Shown here: one piece after another, positions 50,238-59,098 of the stretch | Numbering within the stretch: position 1 is the first letter of the stretch | How the letters are laid out: each line of letters begins with the position of its first letter | Assembly: GCF_004345005.1 (NCBI RefSeq) | Contig: NZ_SMMX01000007.1 | Span: 1-64,000 of the forward strand | Source: Extibacter muris | GTDB taxonomy: Bacteria; Bacillota; Clostridia; Lachnospirales; Lachnospiraceae | Direction: 5' to 3' | Length of the DNA: 64,000 nt | Position numbers and translations under genes: made by a program | Notes under the pieces: generated by a model | What the model was told of the DNA's origin: nothing | Databases searched by the model: none | What the model saw: the letters and a program-made list of their open reading frames with translations, nothing else

Positions 50238-51164
50238 TCATTGGAACAGCCGCGTGGAAAAGTAGCGCTCTGCCGTATCGGCCAGCACGGTCACCACGGT
50301 CTTGCCTCTTCCAAGCTTCTTTGCCATGCGGACAGCCGCAGCCACATTCGTCCCGCTGCTGATTCCGCACATGAGCCCTTCTTTCCTGGCAAGCTCCTTC
50401 GCAGCAGCGAGGGCTTCCTCATCGGTCACTATCACGATATCATCAAAGATTTTCTGATTAAGAATCTCAGGGATAACGCCGTCGCCGATGCCCATCTGAA
50501 GGTGGGTTCCTACTTCCCTCCCAGACAGTATCGCCGCATTCTCCGGCTCTATGGCCCATATCTCTATGCCAGGATTCACTGCCTTGAGTGCTTCACCGAT
50601 GCCGGTAATCGTACCACCGGTGCCTATCCCCGAGCAAAAGCCGTGAATCGGCTTTCCGGCCTGCCTCAGGATCTCCTGCCCCGTCTGTTCCCTGTGGGCG
50701 GCGCTGTTGGCCTCATTTTCAAACTGCTGCGGGACATACACGTTGGAATCTTCCTCCGCCATCAGAAGCGCTGTCCGCAGACATTCGTCGATGCAGTCTC
50801 CGATGTTGCCCGCGTCATGAACCAGCCTGACTTCCGCACCGTAATTGCGCACCAGCTTCCTTCTCTCCTCGCTGACGGAATCGGGCATGATGATAACCGT
50901 CCGATATCCCTTGACAGCCCCAATCAGCGCCAGTCCGATACCCTGGTTCCCGCTTGTAGGTTCGACGATAATCGTATCTTTGTGGATCAGACCCTTTTTT
51001 TCCGCTGTCTCGATCATATTAAGCGCAGTCCTCGTCTTGACGGAACCACCTATATTCACTGCCTCAAATTTTACGAGAATCTCCGCATCTTCCGGGCCGG
51101 TCATCCGATTCAGCCGGATGAGCGGAGTATTGCCGACTGCCTCTAACACGTTGTCATAAATCAT
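50238..51164 (-). CDS. cysK: Cysteine synthase (O-acetylserine sulfhydrylase)
   Basis: 308 residues, fold type II PLP enzyme. NTPLIRLNRM starts the fold, VNIGGSVKTRTALNMIE has the PLP lysine (Lys-Thr instead of the commoner Lys-Asp-Arg), EPTSGNQGIGLALIGA is the substrate loop and GIGTGGTITGIGEALK the phosphate-binding loop. It joins O-acetylserine and sulfide into cysteine. The cyuA gene in the same window does the reverse. Confidence 0.94.
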   Translation of the reverse strand: MIYDNVLEAVGNTPLIRLNRMTGPEDAEILVKFEAVNIGGSVKTRTALNMIETAEKKGLIHKDTIIVEPTSGNQGIGLALIGAVKGYRTVIIMPDSVSEERRKLVRNYGAEVRLVHDAGNIGDCIDECLRTALLMAEEDSNVYVPQQFENEANSAAHREQTGQEILRQAGKPIHGFCSGIGTGGTITGIGEALKAVNPGIEIWAIEPENAAILSGREVGTHLQMGIGDGVIPEILNQKIFDDIVIVTDEEALAAAKELARKEGLMCGISSGTNVAAAVRMAKKLGRGKTVVTVLADTAERYFSTRLFQ

Positions 51165-51219
51165 CTCTTTTGTCCTCTCTTCGTATACTTCTTATATATA
51201 CACTATAGACTAAAACAGA

Positions 51220-51828
51220 TTATGTTACAAGAGGAAGCCTGCCCGGCCAGCGCATACACTCTGACATGACACAGATACCGGCGGCACCCGCGGCACACAT
51301 CCTCTCTATACATGCTAATGTGCCCTGCATCCCTCCGATGGCATACACCGGTATATTCACCGCAGCACATACTTCCCTGAGAAAGCCGATGCCCCGGGGA
51401 GCGGCTCCCGGCTTGCAGTCCGTAGCAAAGATATGGCCTGCCGTCACATAGGACGCTCCAAAGCGTTCTGCCTCAAGCGCCTCCGGGACCGAATGGACAG
51501 ACACGCCCGTCCAGCGGAACTGCCCTGCAATATCCCGGTCACTCCTCAGCACCGGAAGGGGCAGATGGATAGCAGCAGATTTCTGAACGGATGCCACGCC
51601 GGCGAAAGTATGCGGGATACAGAAGACATGGTGAGCGTCACAGATTTCCCTCACTTGTGAAAGCAGCTGTGCATATTCTTCTTCCGTCAGGTCTTTTTCA
51701 CGCAGAAGCACGGCCCGTGGACGTCTCGAGCAGATCAGTTCTATCTGCTCGAGGAACGGCCTGCCACACAGATGCCGGTTTGTCACGGCTATCACCCGGC
51801 TGTAGATATCCTCCGTATTATCAGTCAT
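51220..51828 (-). CDS. thiE: Thiamine phosphate synthase (ThiE/TenI family)
   Basis: 202 residues, a TIM barrel. RAVLLREKDLTEEEYAQLL carries the Arg-Glu-Lys-Asp pyrophosphate motif, GVSVHSVPEALEAERFGASY and YVTAGHIFATDCKPGAAPRG (phosphate loop) follow, and PVYAIGGMQGTLACIERM ends the barrel. It couples the thiazole and pyrimidine phosphates. It is the last gene of the thi operon, 15 bases after thiH. Confidence 0.88.
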   Translation of the reverse strand: MTDNTEDIYSRVIAVTNRHLCGRPFLEQIELICSRRPRAVLLREKDLTEEEYAQLLSQVREICDAHHVFCIPHTFAGVASVQKSAAIHLPLPVLRSDRDIAGQFRWTGVSVHSVPEALEAERFGASYVTAGHIFATDCKPGAAPRGIGFLREVCAAVNIPVYAIGGMQGTLACIERMCAAGAAGICVMSECMRWPGRLPLVT

Positions 51829-51842
51829 AGCTTTCGCCTCCT

Positions 51843-53063
51843 CTACACATAGATATGATCACTCATCACAGGCTGCAGGCCCAGGCCCAGAAGATCCTCA
51901 TACACTTCTCTCACAGAACGCCCGTCGGATATCTCGAACTGGCCGTCCCCTTTCTCTTCTATATCGTCTACATGCTCTCCGATTGCTGTACTCACTCCTG
52001 CAGATATCTTCGTAGCCGCGATATTGACAAGATTATCTCTTACCCGGGCGCATTCCCTCGTAGACACGGTGATACCGGCAAAAGGCAGGAACAGCCGGTA
52101 GGCCGCCACGACCTGAAGAAGCTGAGGCTCGTGGACGTCCATCGGATTGATCTTCTCGTTATGGATGATCGGACGAAGGCGGGGGCAGGAGAATGCAATC
52201 TCGGCATGCGGATATTTCCTCTGAAGCAGATACGCGTGCATCCCCGTGGCGAACGCATCCCTGCGGAAGTCATCCAGCCCGAGAAGTGCGGCGAACCCTA
52301 CCCCTCTCATCCCTCCTTTCAGCGCGCGCTCCTGCGCATTCAGCCGGTAGGGGAAGATACGCTTATGTCCGGCCAGATGAAGGCTCTCATACTTATCGGA
52401 GTTATACGTCTCCTGAAAGACCGTAACATAATCGGCCCCGCATCTATGAAGATATGCATATTCATCCGAATTCATCGGATACACTTCCAGTCCTACTACT
52501 TTGAAATATGTCCCCGCAATCTCACATGCCCGGCCGATATATTCCACATCCGACCGGCTCCGGCTCTCGCCGGTGAGGATCAGAACCTCCTGAAGGCCTG
52601 TCCCGGCAACTGCTCTCATCTCTTTTTCAATCTCTTCCTCGTTCAGCATGGCTCGCTTAATCTTATTATGGCAGTTGAAGCCGCAGTAGATACAGAAGTT
52701 CTCACAATAATTCGCGATATAGACCGGAGTGAACATCTGGACGCCGTTGCCAAAATTTCTTCTCGTCTCTGCCCTCGCACACTGCGCCATCTCTTCCAGA
52801 TACGGAAGTGCCGCTGGCGATAAAAGCGCGGCAAAATCTTCAGGCGTACGGCTCTCATGTGCCAGCGCGCGGGATACGTCCTTGCTCGTATATGCAGTGT
52901 AGTCGTAAGACTCCATGAACCGTATCACCTGCGCCTGCACCTCGGATTCCAGCGCTTCCATGCCCGGAAGATATGCCATGTGGTCTGTCCTGTTCTTCTT
53001 CTGCCATTCCTTGATATCGTCGTTCAAAATACTTTCATTGATACAAGTCTTGTCATCCACCAT
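51843..53063 (-). CDS. thiH: 2-iminoacetate synthase
   Basis: 406 residues, a radical SAM tyrosine lyase. VYIANYCENFCIYCGFNCHN carries the CxxxCxxC cluster motif; LQEVLILTGESRSRSDVEYI, YADYVTVFQETYNSDKYESL-like sequence and RVGFAALLGLDDFRRDAF-like sequence match ThiH. It makes dehydroglycine from tyrosine for thiazole synthesis, the anaerobic alternative to ThiO. AAGGAGG lies five bases before the ATG. Confidence 0.96.
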   Translation of the reverse strand: MVDDKTCINESILNDDIKEWQKKNRTDHMAYLPGMEALESEVQAQVIRFMESYDYTAYTSKDVSRALAHESRTPEDFAALLSPAALPYLEEMAQCARAETRRNFGNGVQMFTPVYIANYCENFCIYCGFNCHNKIKRAMLNEEEIEKEMRAVAGTGLQEVLILTGESRSRSDVEYIGRACEIAGTYFKVVGLEVYPMNSDEYAYLHRCGADYVTVFQETYNSDKYESLHLAGHKRIFPYRLNAQERALKGGMRGVGFAALLGLDDFRRDAFATGMHAYLLQRKYPHAEIAFSCPRLRPIIHNEKINPMDVHEPQLLQVVAAYRLFLPFAGITVSTRECARVRDNLVNIAATKISAGVSTAIGEHVDDIEEKGDGQFEISDGRSVREVYEDLLGLGLQPVMSDHIYV

Positions 53064-53075
53064 GTATGCCTCCTT

Positions 53076-53855
53076 CTAATCCTGCAGGAATCCGGTAAGC
53101 GGTGATGAGGCACTGGCCCCCTTGTCCATGACCCGGCCCATCCCTGCCACATATGCCGTCCGGCCTGCCTCGATCGCGCTGCGAAATGCTCTCGCCATGG
53201 CAGGAATGTCCCCGGCGGTGGCGATGGCCGTATTCGCCATGACAGCCGCCGCTCCCATCTCCATCGCCTCGCACGCCTGGGACGGCTTTCCGATGCCAGC
53301 GTCTATGATGATCGGCAGATCCATCTCATCGATGAGGATGCGGATGAACTCTTTTGTGCAGATTCCCTTGTTGGATCCAATCGGTGCTCCCAGCGGCATG
53401 ATGCACGCGGCACCTGCGTTGGCCATATCCCGCGCTGCATTTAAGTCCGGGTACATATACGGCATGACGATAAACCCTTCCCTGGCCAGCATCTCCGTTG
53501 CCTTCACCGTCTCATAATTGTCCGGCAGCAGATATTTGGAATCATGGATCACTTCCACCTTCACAAAATCCCCACAGCCCAGTTCTCTTGACAGACGAGC
53601 GATACGCACCGCCTCTTCTGCGTTCCTGGCACCGGAAGTATTCGGAAGCAATGTGACATGCTCCGGTATGTAATCCAGAATATTAGCCATGCCGCCCTCA
53701 TTGGCCCGCCGCACCGCCAGCGTTATAATCTGTGCGCCTGCATGTTCCACCGCGGCCTTGATAAGGTCAAGGGAATATTTCCCCGAGCCGAGGATAAACC
53801 GGGACGTAAATTCATGCCCACCTAATGTAAATGTATCTTGCGCTTTCTGTTCCAT
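53076..53855 (-). CDS. thiG: Thiazole synthase
   Basis: 259 residues, a TIM barrel. [55 protein letters not shown] and the late [20 protein letters not shown] are the ThiG blocks; the Schiff-base lysine is in the VKVEVI strand. It assembles the thiazole phosphate from deoxyxylulose-5-P, dehydroglycine and ThiS thiocarboxylate. It is 12 bases before thiH. Confidence 0.97.
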   Translation of the reverse strand: MEQKAQDTFTLGGHEFTSRFILGSGKYSLDLIKAAVEHAGAQIITLAVRRANEGGMANILDYIPEHVTLLPNTSGARNAEEAVRIARLSRELGCGDFVKVEVIHDSKYLLPDNYETVKATEMLAREGFIVMPYMYPDLNAARDMANAGAACIMPLGAPIGSNKGICTKEFIRILIDEMDLPIIIDAGIGKPSQACEAMEMGAAAVMANTAIATAGDIPAMARAFRSAIEAGRTAYVAGMGRVMDKGASASSPLTGFLQD

Positions 53856-53867
53856 AATAATTTCCTC

Positions 53868-54500
53868 CTAATCTGTATGTCCGTCTATGATATATTGCGT
53901 AATGAGATTCGCCTGATGGGCCGCACACAATGCGACCCGCGGGGCCATCAGCCCGCTCCCGTGTTCCGGTTCGCTCACGCTGTCCCCGCACACGTAGAAA
54001 TGCTCTGCCACCCTGCGCGTACATATCGTGTCGTTCCTTCCATATCCCGCCATGCCGGAGGCCGCCACGAGCAGCTTATCCGGATAGTGCTCCCGTATGC
54101 CGTTGACGAGCATGGCCTTCGCCTCCGGGCGGTCGAACGCCTCGCACACGATGTCATCCTGCCCGAACAGTCCGGCCACGTTCCCCTCTGTCACCTTGAC
54201 GCATTCTGCCGTGATATGCAGATAAGGGTTGATATCCCGCAGCTCTTCTGTAAGGGCGTCGGTCTTGTACATGCCGATATGGCGGATAAAATACTGCTGC
54301 CGGTTCAGATTGGTAATGTCCACCTTGTCATAATCCAGAAGATGCAGATGTCCCACCCCTGTCCTGGCCAGGGCAACAGCTACATTAGAACCGAGGCCGC
54401 CCAGCCCTGCTATCGCGACACGGGCGCCCGCAAGCTTTTCCTGGACCCCGGCAGTATGGCGCTCGATGAGCGCCCGCTGTATCATTGCTTTCGTAATCAT
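53868..54500 (-). CDS. thiF: Sulfur carrier protein adenylyltransferase
   Basis: 210 residues, E1-like, of the shorter ThiF family 2. The nucleotide loop is VAIAGLGGLGSNVAVALART, followed by LHLLDYDKVDITNLNRQQYF and FEAFDRPEAKAMLVNGI-like sequence. It adenylates the C-terminus of ThiS. The zinc knuckles of larger E1 proteins are missing, which is usual in this subfamily. It lies three bases after thiS. Confidence 0.93.
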   Translation of the reverse strand: MITKAMIQRALIERHTAGVQEKLAGARVAIAGLGGLGSNVAVALARTGVGHLHLLDYDKVDITNLNRQQYFIRHIGMYKTDALTEELRDINPYLHITAECVKVTEGNVAGLFGQDDIVCEAFDRPEAKAMLVNGIREHYPDKLLVAASGMAGYGRNDTICTRRVAEHFYVCGDSVSEPEHGSGLMAPRVALCAAHQANLITQYIIDGHTD

Positions 54501-54502
54501 TG

Positions 54503-54700
54503 CTAACCTCCTCCTACGAAGCTTACGACTTCTATCGTATCCTTGTCTTCGAGTACAGTATCCATATATTCCCTGCGCGGGACGATATGGCCGTTTTTCT
54601 CTACCGCTACCCGGGATTCCTCATATGTAAGCTCCCGAAGCAGAAGCGCTACTGTCATATGGGGAACATATTCCATGTCTTTTCCGTTTACCTTCAGCAT
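54503..54700 (-). CDS. thiS: Sulfur carrier protein ThiS
   Basis: 65 residues with the ubiquitin-like fold and the C-terminal Gly-Gly needed for thiocarboxylation (ending VVSFVGGG). KNGHIVPRREYMDTVLEDKD is the typical middle. It is the first gene of thiSFGHE, directly behind the TPP riboswitch and its two hairpins. Confidence 0.95.
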   Translation of the reverse strand: MLKVNGKDMEYVPHMTVALLLRELTYEESRVAVEKNGHIVPRREYMDTVLEDKDTIEVVSFVGGG

Positions 54701-54724
54701 CCTGCCACCTCCTTCCTATGTACC

Positions 54725-54780
54725 AAAAAAGAGTTCATGAAAGAAATACACCCGCGGTGGTGCACCCCTTCATGAACTCT
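54725..54780 (-). terminator. Second hairpin in the thi leader
   Basis: AGAGTTCATGAA and TTCATGAACTCT pair on the minus strand around a loop that itself contains GGGTGCACC, followed by six T residues. It lies just before thiS and looks like a regulated intrinsic terminator. Confidence 0.75.
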
Positions 54781-54809
54781 CGTCCACTCTCGATGGTTTG
54801 AAATGGAAA

Positions 54810-54835
54810 ACGGGAAATGCCAGAGCATTTCCCGT
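54810..54835 (-). terminator. First hairpin in the thi leader
   Basis: ACGGGAAATGC and GCATTTCCCGT form an 11-bp stem with a four-base loop, followed on the minus strand by TTTTCC. It directly follows the TPP aptamer. Confidence 0.7.
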
Positions 54836-54848
54836 AATAATCTTACTA

Positions 54849-54934
54849 TACGTTCCTACGTTGGCATTATCCACATCAGGTCTATGGGTCGAAGTCCTCA
54901 ACTTCCTCTCAGCCTATCCAATAAGCTCCCCTAT
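54849..54934 (-). promoter_or_regulatory. TPP riboswitch
   Basis: The minus strand contains the conserved THI element: GGGGAGC at the start, GGCTGAGAGG in the pyrimidine-binding arm, GACCC, then ACCTGATGTGGATAATGCCA and the closing ACGTAGGAA. Binding of thiamine pyrophosphate should shut off thiSFGHE, probably through the hairpins that follow. Confidence 0.95.
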
Positions 54935-54950
54935 TCAGTTCACACTACAT

Positions 54951-54979
54951 AATATACGGCATAACAGGCCGCCTGTCAA
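54951..54979 (-). promoter_or_regulatory. thi operon promoter
   Basis: TTGACA (54974-54979) and TATATT (54951-54956) are 17 bases apart on the minus strand. The -35 box overlaps the stop codon of psd. Confidence 0.75.
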
Positions 54980-55857
54980 TCCCCTGCCGATTCTCCGATA
55001 CGCTCTCCCATCTTCACTCTCGTCTCATATCCCTTGTCCGTGTTGGAGATAAGCGATGCATCCGGATTGGCCGCCCCCTTCTGGAACAGCAGTATGACCG
55101 TGGAACCTCCGAACTCGAACCGTCCCTTTTCCTGGCCCCTTCTCACCTCACAGGCATCATCATAATTCGTGATACGGCCTACCATAAGAGCCCCTACTTC
55201 CATCATAAGGACTGTCTTAAAATGGCGGCTTTTCAAAAGGGAGTATTCCCTCGTATTCTCCTTATATATCGGCAGGACATCATTAGCTGCAGGGTTGACC
55301 GTGTGAAAGACGCCGGGTATCCTGACGTTTCTCGACTTCGTTCCGTCATCTATGTAACAATATCTATGATAATCATCCACCGTAAGCCGGAAGATACATG
55401 CATATCCTCCCTCGTAACGCTTCGCGAGCTTTGCCGAACGCAGGAGGGATTCCACCGTATACAGCGTATCCTTGATACGGAACCGGCTCCCCCCGTCGTC
55501 TCCCCGCCGGATAGGATAGATGCTCAGCTTGCCGTCGCAAGGACTGACAAGAGTCCGCCCATCTCCCTCCATGGGGCGGCATTCCGGCTTGAGCTGTCTT
55601 GTGAAAAAATCATTGTAGGAGGAGAACTTCTGCTTCCGGCAGCAAGATAAATCGATATCGTTATGTCTGACGAACGGCCTGATCAGGCATCTCGACCAGC
55701 TTCTGTCCAGCAGCCAGCCTCCGGCCCTTGAGACATATGGGCGTATGAGCAGCCTTGTCAGGCCTCTTCCTATCGGATGCGTGTACATCCACCAGAGCAG
55801 CCTGTCCTGCCCGGAATCTTCTGTTGTCACTTTGCCATCTCTGTCTATGTATTTCAT
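54976..55857 (-). CDS. psd: Phosphatidylserine decarboxylase
   Basis: 293 residues. NDFFTRQLKPECRPM and LVSPCDGKLSIYPI are conserved, FRLTVDDYHRYCYID carries the His of the active site, and FEFGGSTVILLFQ holds the self-cleavage site in Gly-Gly-Ser-Thr form (Leu-Gly-Ser-Thr in many others), where Ser becomes the pyruvoyl group. It turns phosphatidylserine into phosphatidylethanolamine. It is last in a four-gene membrane lipid cluster, ten bases behind pssA. Confidence 0.94.
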   Translation of the reverse strand: MKYIDRDGKVTTEDSGQDRLLWWMYTHPIGRGLTRLLIRPYVSRAGGWLLDRSWSRCLIRPFVRHNDIDLSCCRKQKFSSYNDFFTRQLKPECRPMEGDGRTLVSPCDGKLSIYPIRRGDDGGSRFRIKDTLYTVESLLRSAKLAKRYEGGYACIFRLTVDDYHRYCYIDDGTKSRNVRIPGVFHTVNPAANDVLPIYKENTREYSLLKSRHFKTVLMMEVGALMVGRITNYDDACEVRRGQEKGRFEFGGSTVILLFQKGAANPDASLISNTDKGYETRVKMGERIGESAGD

Positions 55858-55867
55858 AATCCTGACT

Positions 55868-56539
55868 CTACCACCTTCTGCAGAACCACGGCCAGCCTGC
55901 GTGGAAATTGATACGGTAATTCGTGAAAATAATCATAATCAGCACCGCAGCCCCTACCACAGCCACAAGAACTGCAAGGGTAGCATTACTTGGCTTCTTA
56001 AGCTTAAACTTTCCTACAAACAGTATGCCAACGATCAACAGCGCAAGGTGAAGGCAGACACGGAATGCCCAGTCGGGTACGAAAAACTGAATCATGAACA
56101 CGAGCGGTAGCACGATGGCCATGGATGTAATCGGAAGGCCCTGGTAAAACTTTTCCCCGCTCTCTGTCATCTGGGCATTCTTGGCCTCCATGACATTGAA
56201 ATATGCCAGACGGATAACTGAATTCACACAATACAGGATGATAACAGCAATGCCAAGCGGCCCTCTCACACCGAGCAGATAACAGATCAACGCGGGAAAA
56301 GCGCCAAAACAGACGACATCGCAGAGCGAATCGATCTGTATGCCGAACGCCTTCTCATCATCCGTACGGTCTTTCTTCGTACGGGCAATCTTCCCGTCAA
56401 ACATATCGCACAACCCTGAGATGGCAAGACATAAGATAGCGGTCTTGAACCTTCCGTGGATTGCCTGTGTCATTCCGAATACGGAAGATGCAAGACTGAC
56501 ATAAGTCAGCACCACCGTATAGTTATAGTATCCAATCAT
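55868..56539 (-). CDS. pssA: CDP-diacylglycerol-serine O-phosphatidyltransferase
   Basis: 223 residues with six to seven membrane helices. The CDP-alcohol phosphatidyltransferase motif is seen as CDMFDGKIARTKKDR and then GIQIDSLCD, with the spaced aspartates that bind metal. Its place beside psd indicates the serine enzyme. It makes phosphatidylserine from CDP-diacylglycerol. Confidence 0.92.
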   Translation of the reverse strand: MIGYYNYTVVLTYVSLASSVFGMTQAIHGRFKTAILCLAISGLCDMFDGKIARTKKDRTDDEKAFGIQIDSLCDVVCFGAFPALICYLLGVRGPLGIAVIILYCVNSVIRLAYFNVMEAKNAQMTESGEKFYQGLPITSMAIVLPLVFMIQFFVPDWAFRVCLHLALLIVGILFVGKFKLKKPSNATLAVLVAVVGAAVLIMIIFTNYRINFHAGWPWFCRRW

Positions 56540-56560
56540 TTTACTCTCTCTTTCCTTTAC

Positions 56561-57595
56561 TTATATTTTATCTGTCGCTTTCTGTCCGATGGTCAGATGT
56601 GTAAACAAGGTCATTCCAGCACTGAACAGAAGCTGTACATAATATGCGATTCCTCTGCTCAGCACCATGCCTGGCAGAAGCAGCCCCGCCGTAAAGATGC
56701 TCTTGAATATTACGAGGAACAGATTCTCGCTGATACCCATCCCGCCCGGCAGCGGCAGCATATCGACAGATACCGACACGACTGCCTGAAGCATCACTAC
56801 GTCATAGATATGCGCGCCGTGCAGACCGAATGCCTTATAGACGAACCATGTCACGAAGAACAGGGCAAAACGCTGCAAAAATGTGATAATCAGCACGTTT
56901 ACAATGACCTTTCCGTGGGTGCGCAGATACAGTGCCGTAGCATTATACTGGTCCATGGAGGACGCAAGCCTGCGCGTCCGTTCCGGCTTATGCTTCAGAA
57001 TATGAATCCGTTCCAGTATCTTCAGGCACTTCATCATGATCCACTTTGCCAGCGCGGGATGGAATGCCAGGATGGACATCGCAATGCAGCAGAATACATT
57101 TAAGGTGACGCCCAGGTAAAATACCGGCACGATTCCCCCAAGGTAACGATGCACGAACCCTCTCTGAAAAATTGCCACGAACAGACCGATTACTACAAGA
57201 ACCGACTTATATGTTATTGTAACAATCATGAGCACCAATGTCGAGACCGGAATGGGAATATTCTTCTTCCTCATGTAAAATATCTGCATCGGCTGCCCTC
57301 CGCTTGCAGACGGAGTGATGGCACTGAAGAAAAATCCCACGCAGGAATACTGGAAGCACGTCCATTTCTTCGTGCGGATCTTAAGCGTTCCGAACATATA
57401 GTATATGATAATCGACTCTCCCCAGATGAAGATGACGACACCTGCGATTCCAGGGAGCAGATACCATGGATTGACACGGATAATCGCTCTCATGACAGCA
57501 TGCAGATCTTCTCCTTTAAACACGCTGTAGAGCGTCAGCGCAAACACGACGATCAGAAATATCATATTTGCAATCTTCTTATTCTTGCTTCCCAC
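56561..57595 (-). CDS. Lysylphosphatidylglycerol synthase-like membrane protein (flippase-like)
   Basis: 344 residues with about eight membrane helices of the UPF0104/MprF N-terminal domain family. WTCFQYSCVGFFFSAITPSA with GGQPMQIFYM and MLPLPGGMGISENLFLVIFK are the conserved blocks. The catalytic C-terminal domain of MprF is absent, so it is more likely a lipid flippase or sensor than a synthase. It overlaps the upstream PAP2 gene by 17 bases. Confidence 0.88.
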   Translation of the reverse strand: MGSKNKKIANMIFLIVVFALTLYSVFKGEDLHAVMRAIIRVNPWYLLPGIAGVVIFIWGESIIIYYMFGTLKIRTKKWTCFQYSCVGFFFSAITPSASGGQPMQIFYMRKKNIPIPVSTLVLMIVTITYKSVLVVIGLFVAIFQRGFVHRYLGGIVPVFYLGVTLNVFCCIAMSILAFHPALAKWIMMKCLKILERIHILKHKPERTRRLASSMDQYNATALYLRTHGKVIVNVLIITFLQRFALFFVTWFVYKAFGLHGAHIYDVVMLQAVVSVSVDMLPLPGGMGISENLFLVIFKSIFTAGLLLPGMVLSRGIAYYVQLLFSAGMTLFTHLTIGQKATDKI

Positions 57596-58307
57596 AGTTA
57601 CCCCTCTCTCTCCCTAATCTCTTCTGTCTGTAAAAGCACTTCCCATACAGCCAGCCAAATACCTTCTTCGGGTACTGGTATATCTGCGTATGGAATGCAA
57701 TCCAGTATGTAACCTCCGCCACCACGATTCCGCTTACCGCATCGGCGATATAATGCTGTTTCGTCACCTGTGTGGATATACAGACGAGGACAGCAAAAAA
57801 GCAGGAGAAAATCTGATATGCTTTCGGAATATTCTTCTGTCCCCTGATGCCGACAAAACAGAACCAGCTGACGAGGCAGTGGAAAGATGGCAGGAGCCTC
57901 GTCGGCTGGTCCACCTCGTATATCATCTGAAGCAGCGATATCCATAGTCCGTCACCTGTCAGCACAGGGCGCACGTTTGTCGTCGGAAGCACGATAAATA
58001 TTACCGCACAGACGACCCGGGACATCATATCCGCTGTCACGAACCGGAAGCAATGCTCTTCCCCCTGTCTAACAATCATTATATAGTTAACAATCCAGAA
58101 CAGATAACATCCAAGATACACTGCTACAAACCATGGTACGACCGGAACAACCCTGTCTATCGGAAGCGTCAGGTCATAATGCTTCCACGACCTTGTCAGT
58201 ACCTCCGTCCCGTTGTATGCCAGGAAATTTACCGTCAGGCAGGCAATCAGAGGAAATATGGCGTATTTCGGTAATATGGGCAGTTTGGCCCTGTATCTGT
58301 CTCTCAT
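57579..58307 (-). CDS. PAP2 family phosphatase, membrane protein
   Basis: 242 residues with about six membrane helices. The phosphatase motifs are RPVLTGDG in place of the usual Lys-x6-Arg-Pro, LLPSFHCLVSWF (PSFH) and TKQHYIADAVSG (His-x3-Asp). It could act on phosphatidate or isoprenyl pyrophosphate, or belong to the inositol phosphorylceramide synthase-like group. It is the first gene of the PAP2-flippase-pssA-psd cluster. Confidence 0.85.
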   Translation of the reverse strand: MRDRYRAKLPILPKYAIFPLIACLTVNFLAYNGTEVLTRSWKHYDLTLPIDRVVPVVPWFVAVYLGCYLFWIVNYIMIVRQGEEHCFRFVTADMMSRVVCAVIFIVLPTTNVRPVLTGDGLWISLLQMIYEVDQPTRLLPSFHCLVSWFCFVGIRGQKNIPKAYQIFSCFFAVLVCISTQVTKQHYIADAVSGIVVAEVTYWIAFHTQIYQYPKKVFGWLYGKCFYRQKRLGRERGNCGKQE

Positions 58308-59098
58308 GATGACTTCTCCTTTGTCACAGCCTACAGAATATTATAGCAGACTTATGAAAAAATGCACCCTTTATTAGAAGTTCTTTAGGAATTCCTAATA
58401 TTTCCTTTCATATTTCTTTTGAAACAGCTTTGATTTCATATATCCATAATATACTTTCCTATTGCAGTTAAGGGAACGCACGTTGGTATATGCTGAACTC
58501 CATGTCTGATGGTCGGTCCTAAAGATATAAGCTTATACTTTCGGCTACCCTAAAAAGAGATCCTGTATTCTTTTTCCATTAACTTATCCATTGCAATGTC
58601 GTGGCCTTCCTAATTTTGAATATATTTCTTATAGTTGCCTCATTGAGTCCTACTATGCATACATAATATCCCTTTGCCCAGAAGTGACTGTTTCCAAATT
58701 TGTACTACAGATTTGTGCGTTTATTGAATATCATAAGTGCACTTTTTCCTTAAATGTATTCCACGAATTGTAATGCACTCAACTTGTACAGAATAATTAC
58801 CAAATTATGAATAAAATAGTACATTATAATATTCCTATCTTCTTATACGCACATAGCCTGCTTCAGAATATCTTTGAGTTTTCTTTGTTCTAGTAATAGA
58901 TTACTTTTCTCCGGTATTTGGTTTGATTGCTCTACAATACTTACACATCCACTTAGTATGTACTAAATTGTCTGTATTTTAATAGGGGGCGGTTTATATT
59001 TTACTCGCTTTGCTAGCTTAACAAGATAACCGCCCATAATAAAAAAGAGAGTGCTAATTTTTTATAAATAGCAATCGCTGTCCTATTCGCAACAATAT
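58308..59098. other. Gap between the lipid cluster and the CRISPR array
   Basis: The stretch has no intact gene. It contains the IS200 transposase remnant (58550-58775) and otherwise A/T-rich sequence. It is the trailer side of the CRISPR array, so it does not hold the leader. An inverted pair GGGGGCGGTT/AACCGCCC at about 58985-59035 may be a terminator. Confidence 0.5.
58550..58775 (-). pseudogene. tnpA: IS200-type transposase remnant
   Basis: Translation of the minus strand gives, in two frames, the C-terminal half of a Y1 transposase: KLSALQFVEYI, stop, GKSALMIFNKRTNL, stop, YKFGNSHFWAKGYYVCIVGL with NEATIRNIF, then after a frameshift EGHDIAMDKLMEKEYRISF and a stop. HFWAKGYYV and the VGLNEATI tail are diagnostic of IS200 TnpA. 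The N-terminal half with the HUH motif is not found, and at least two stops and one frameshift are present. Confidence 0.78.
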
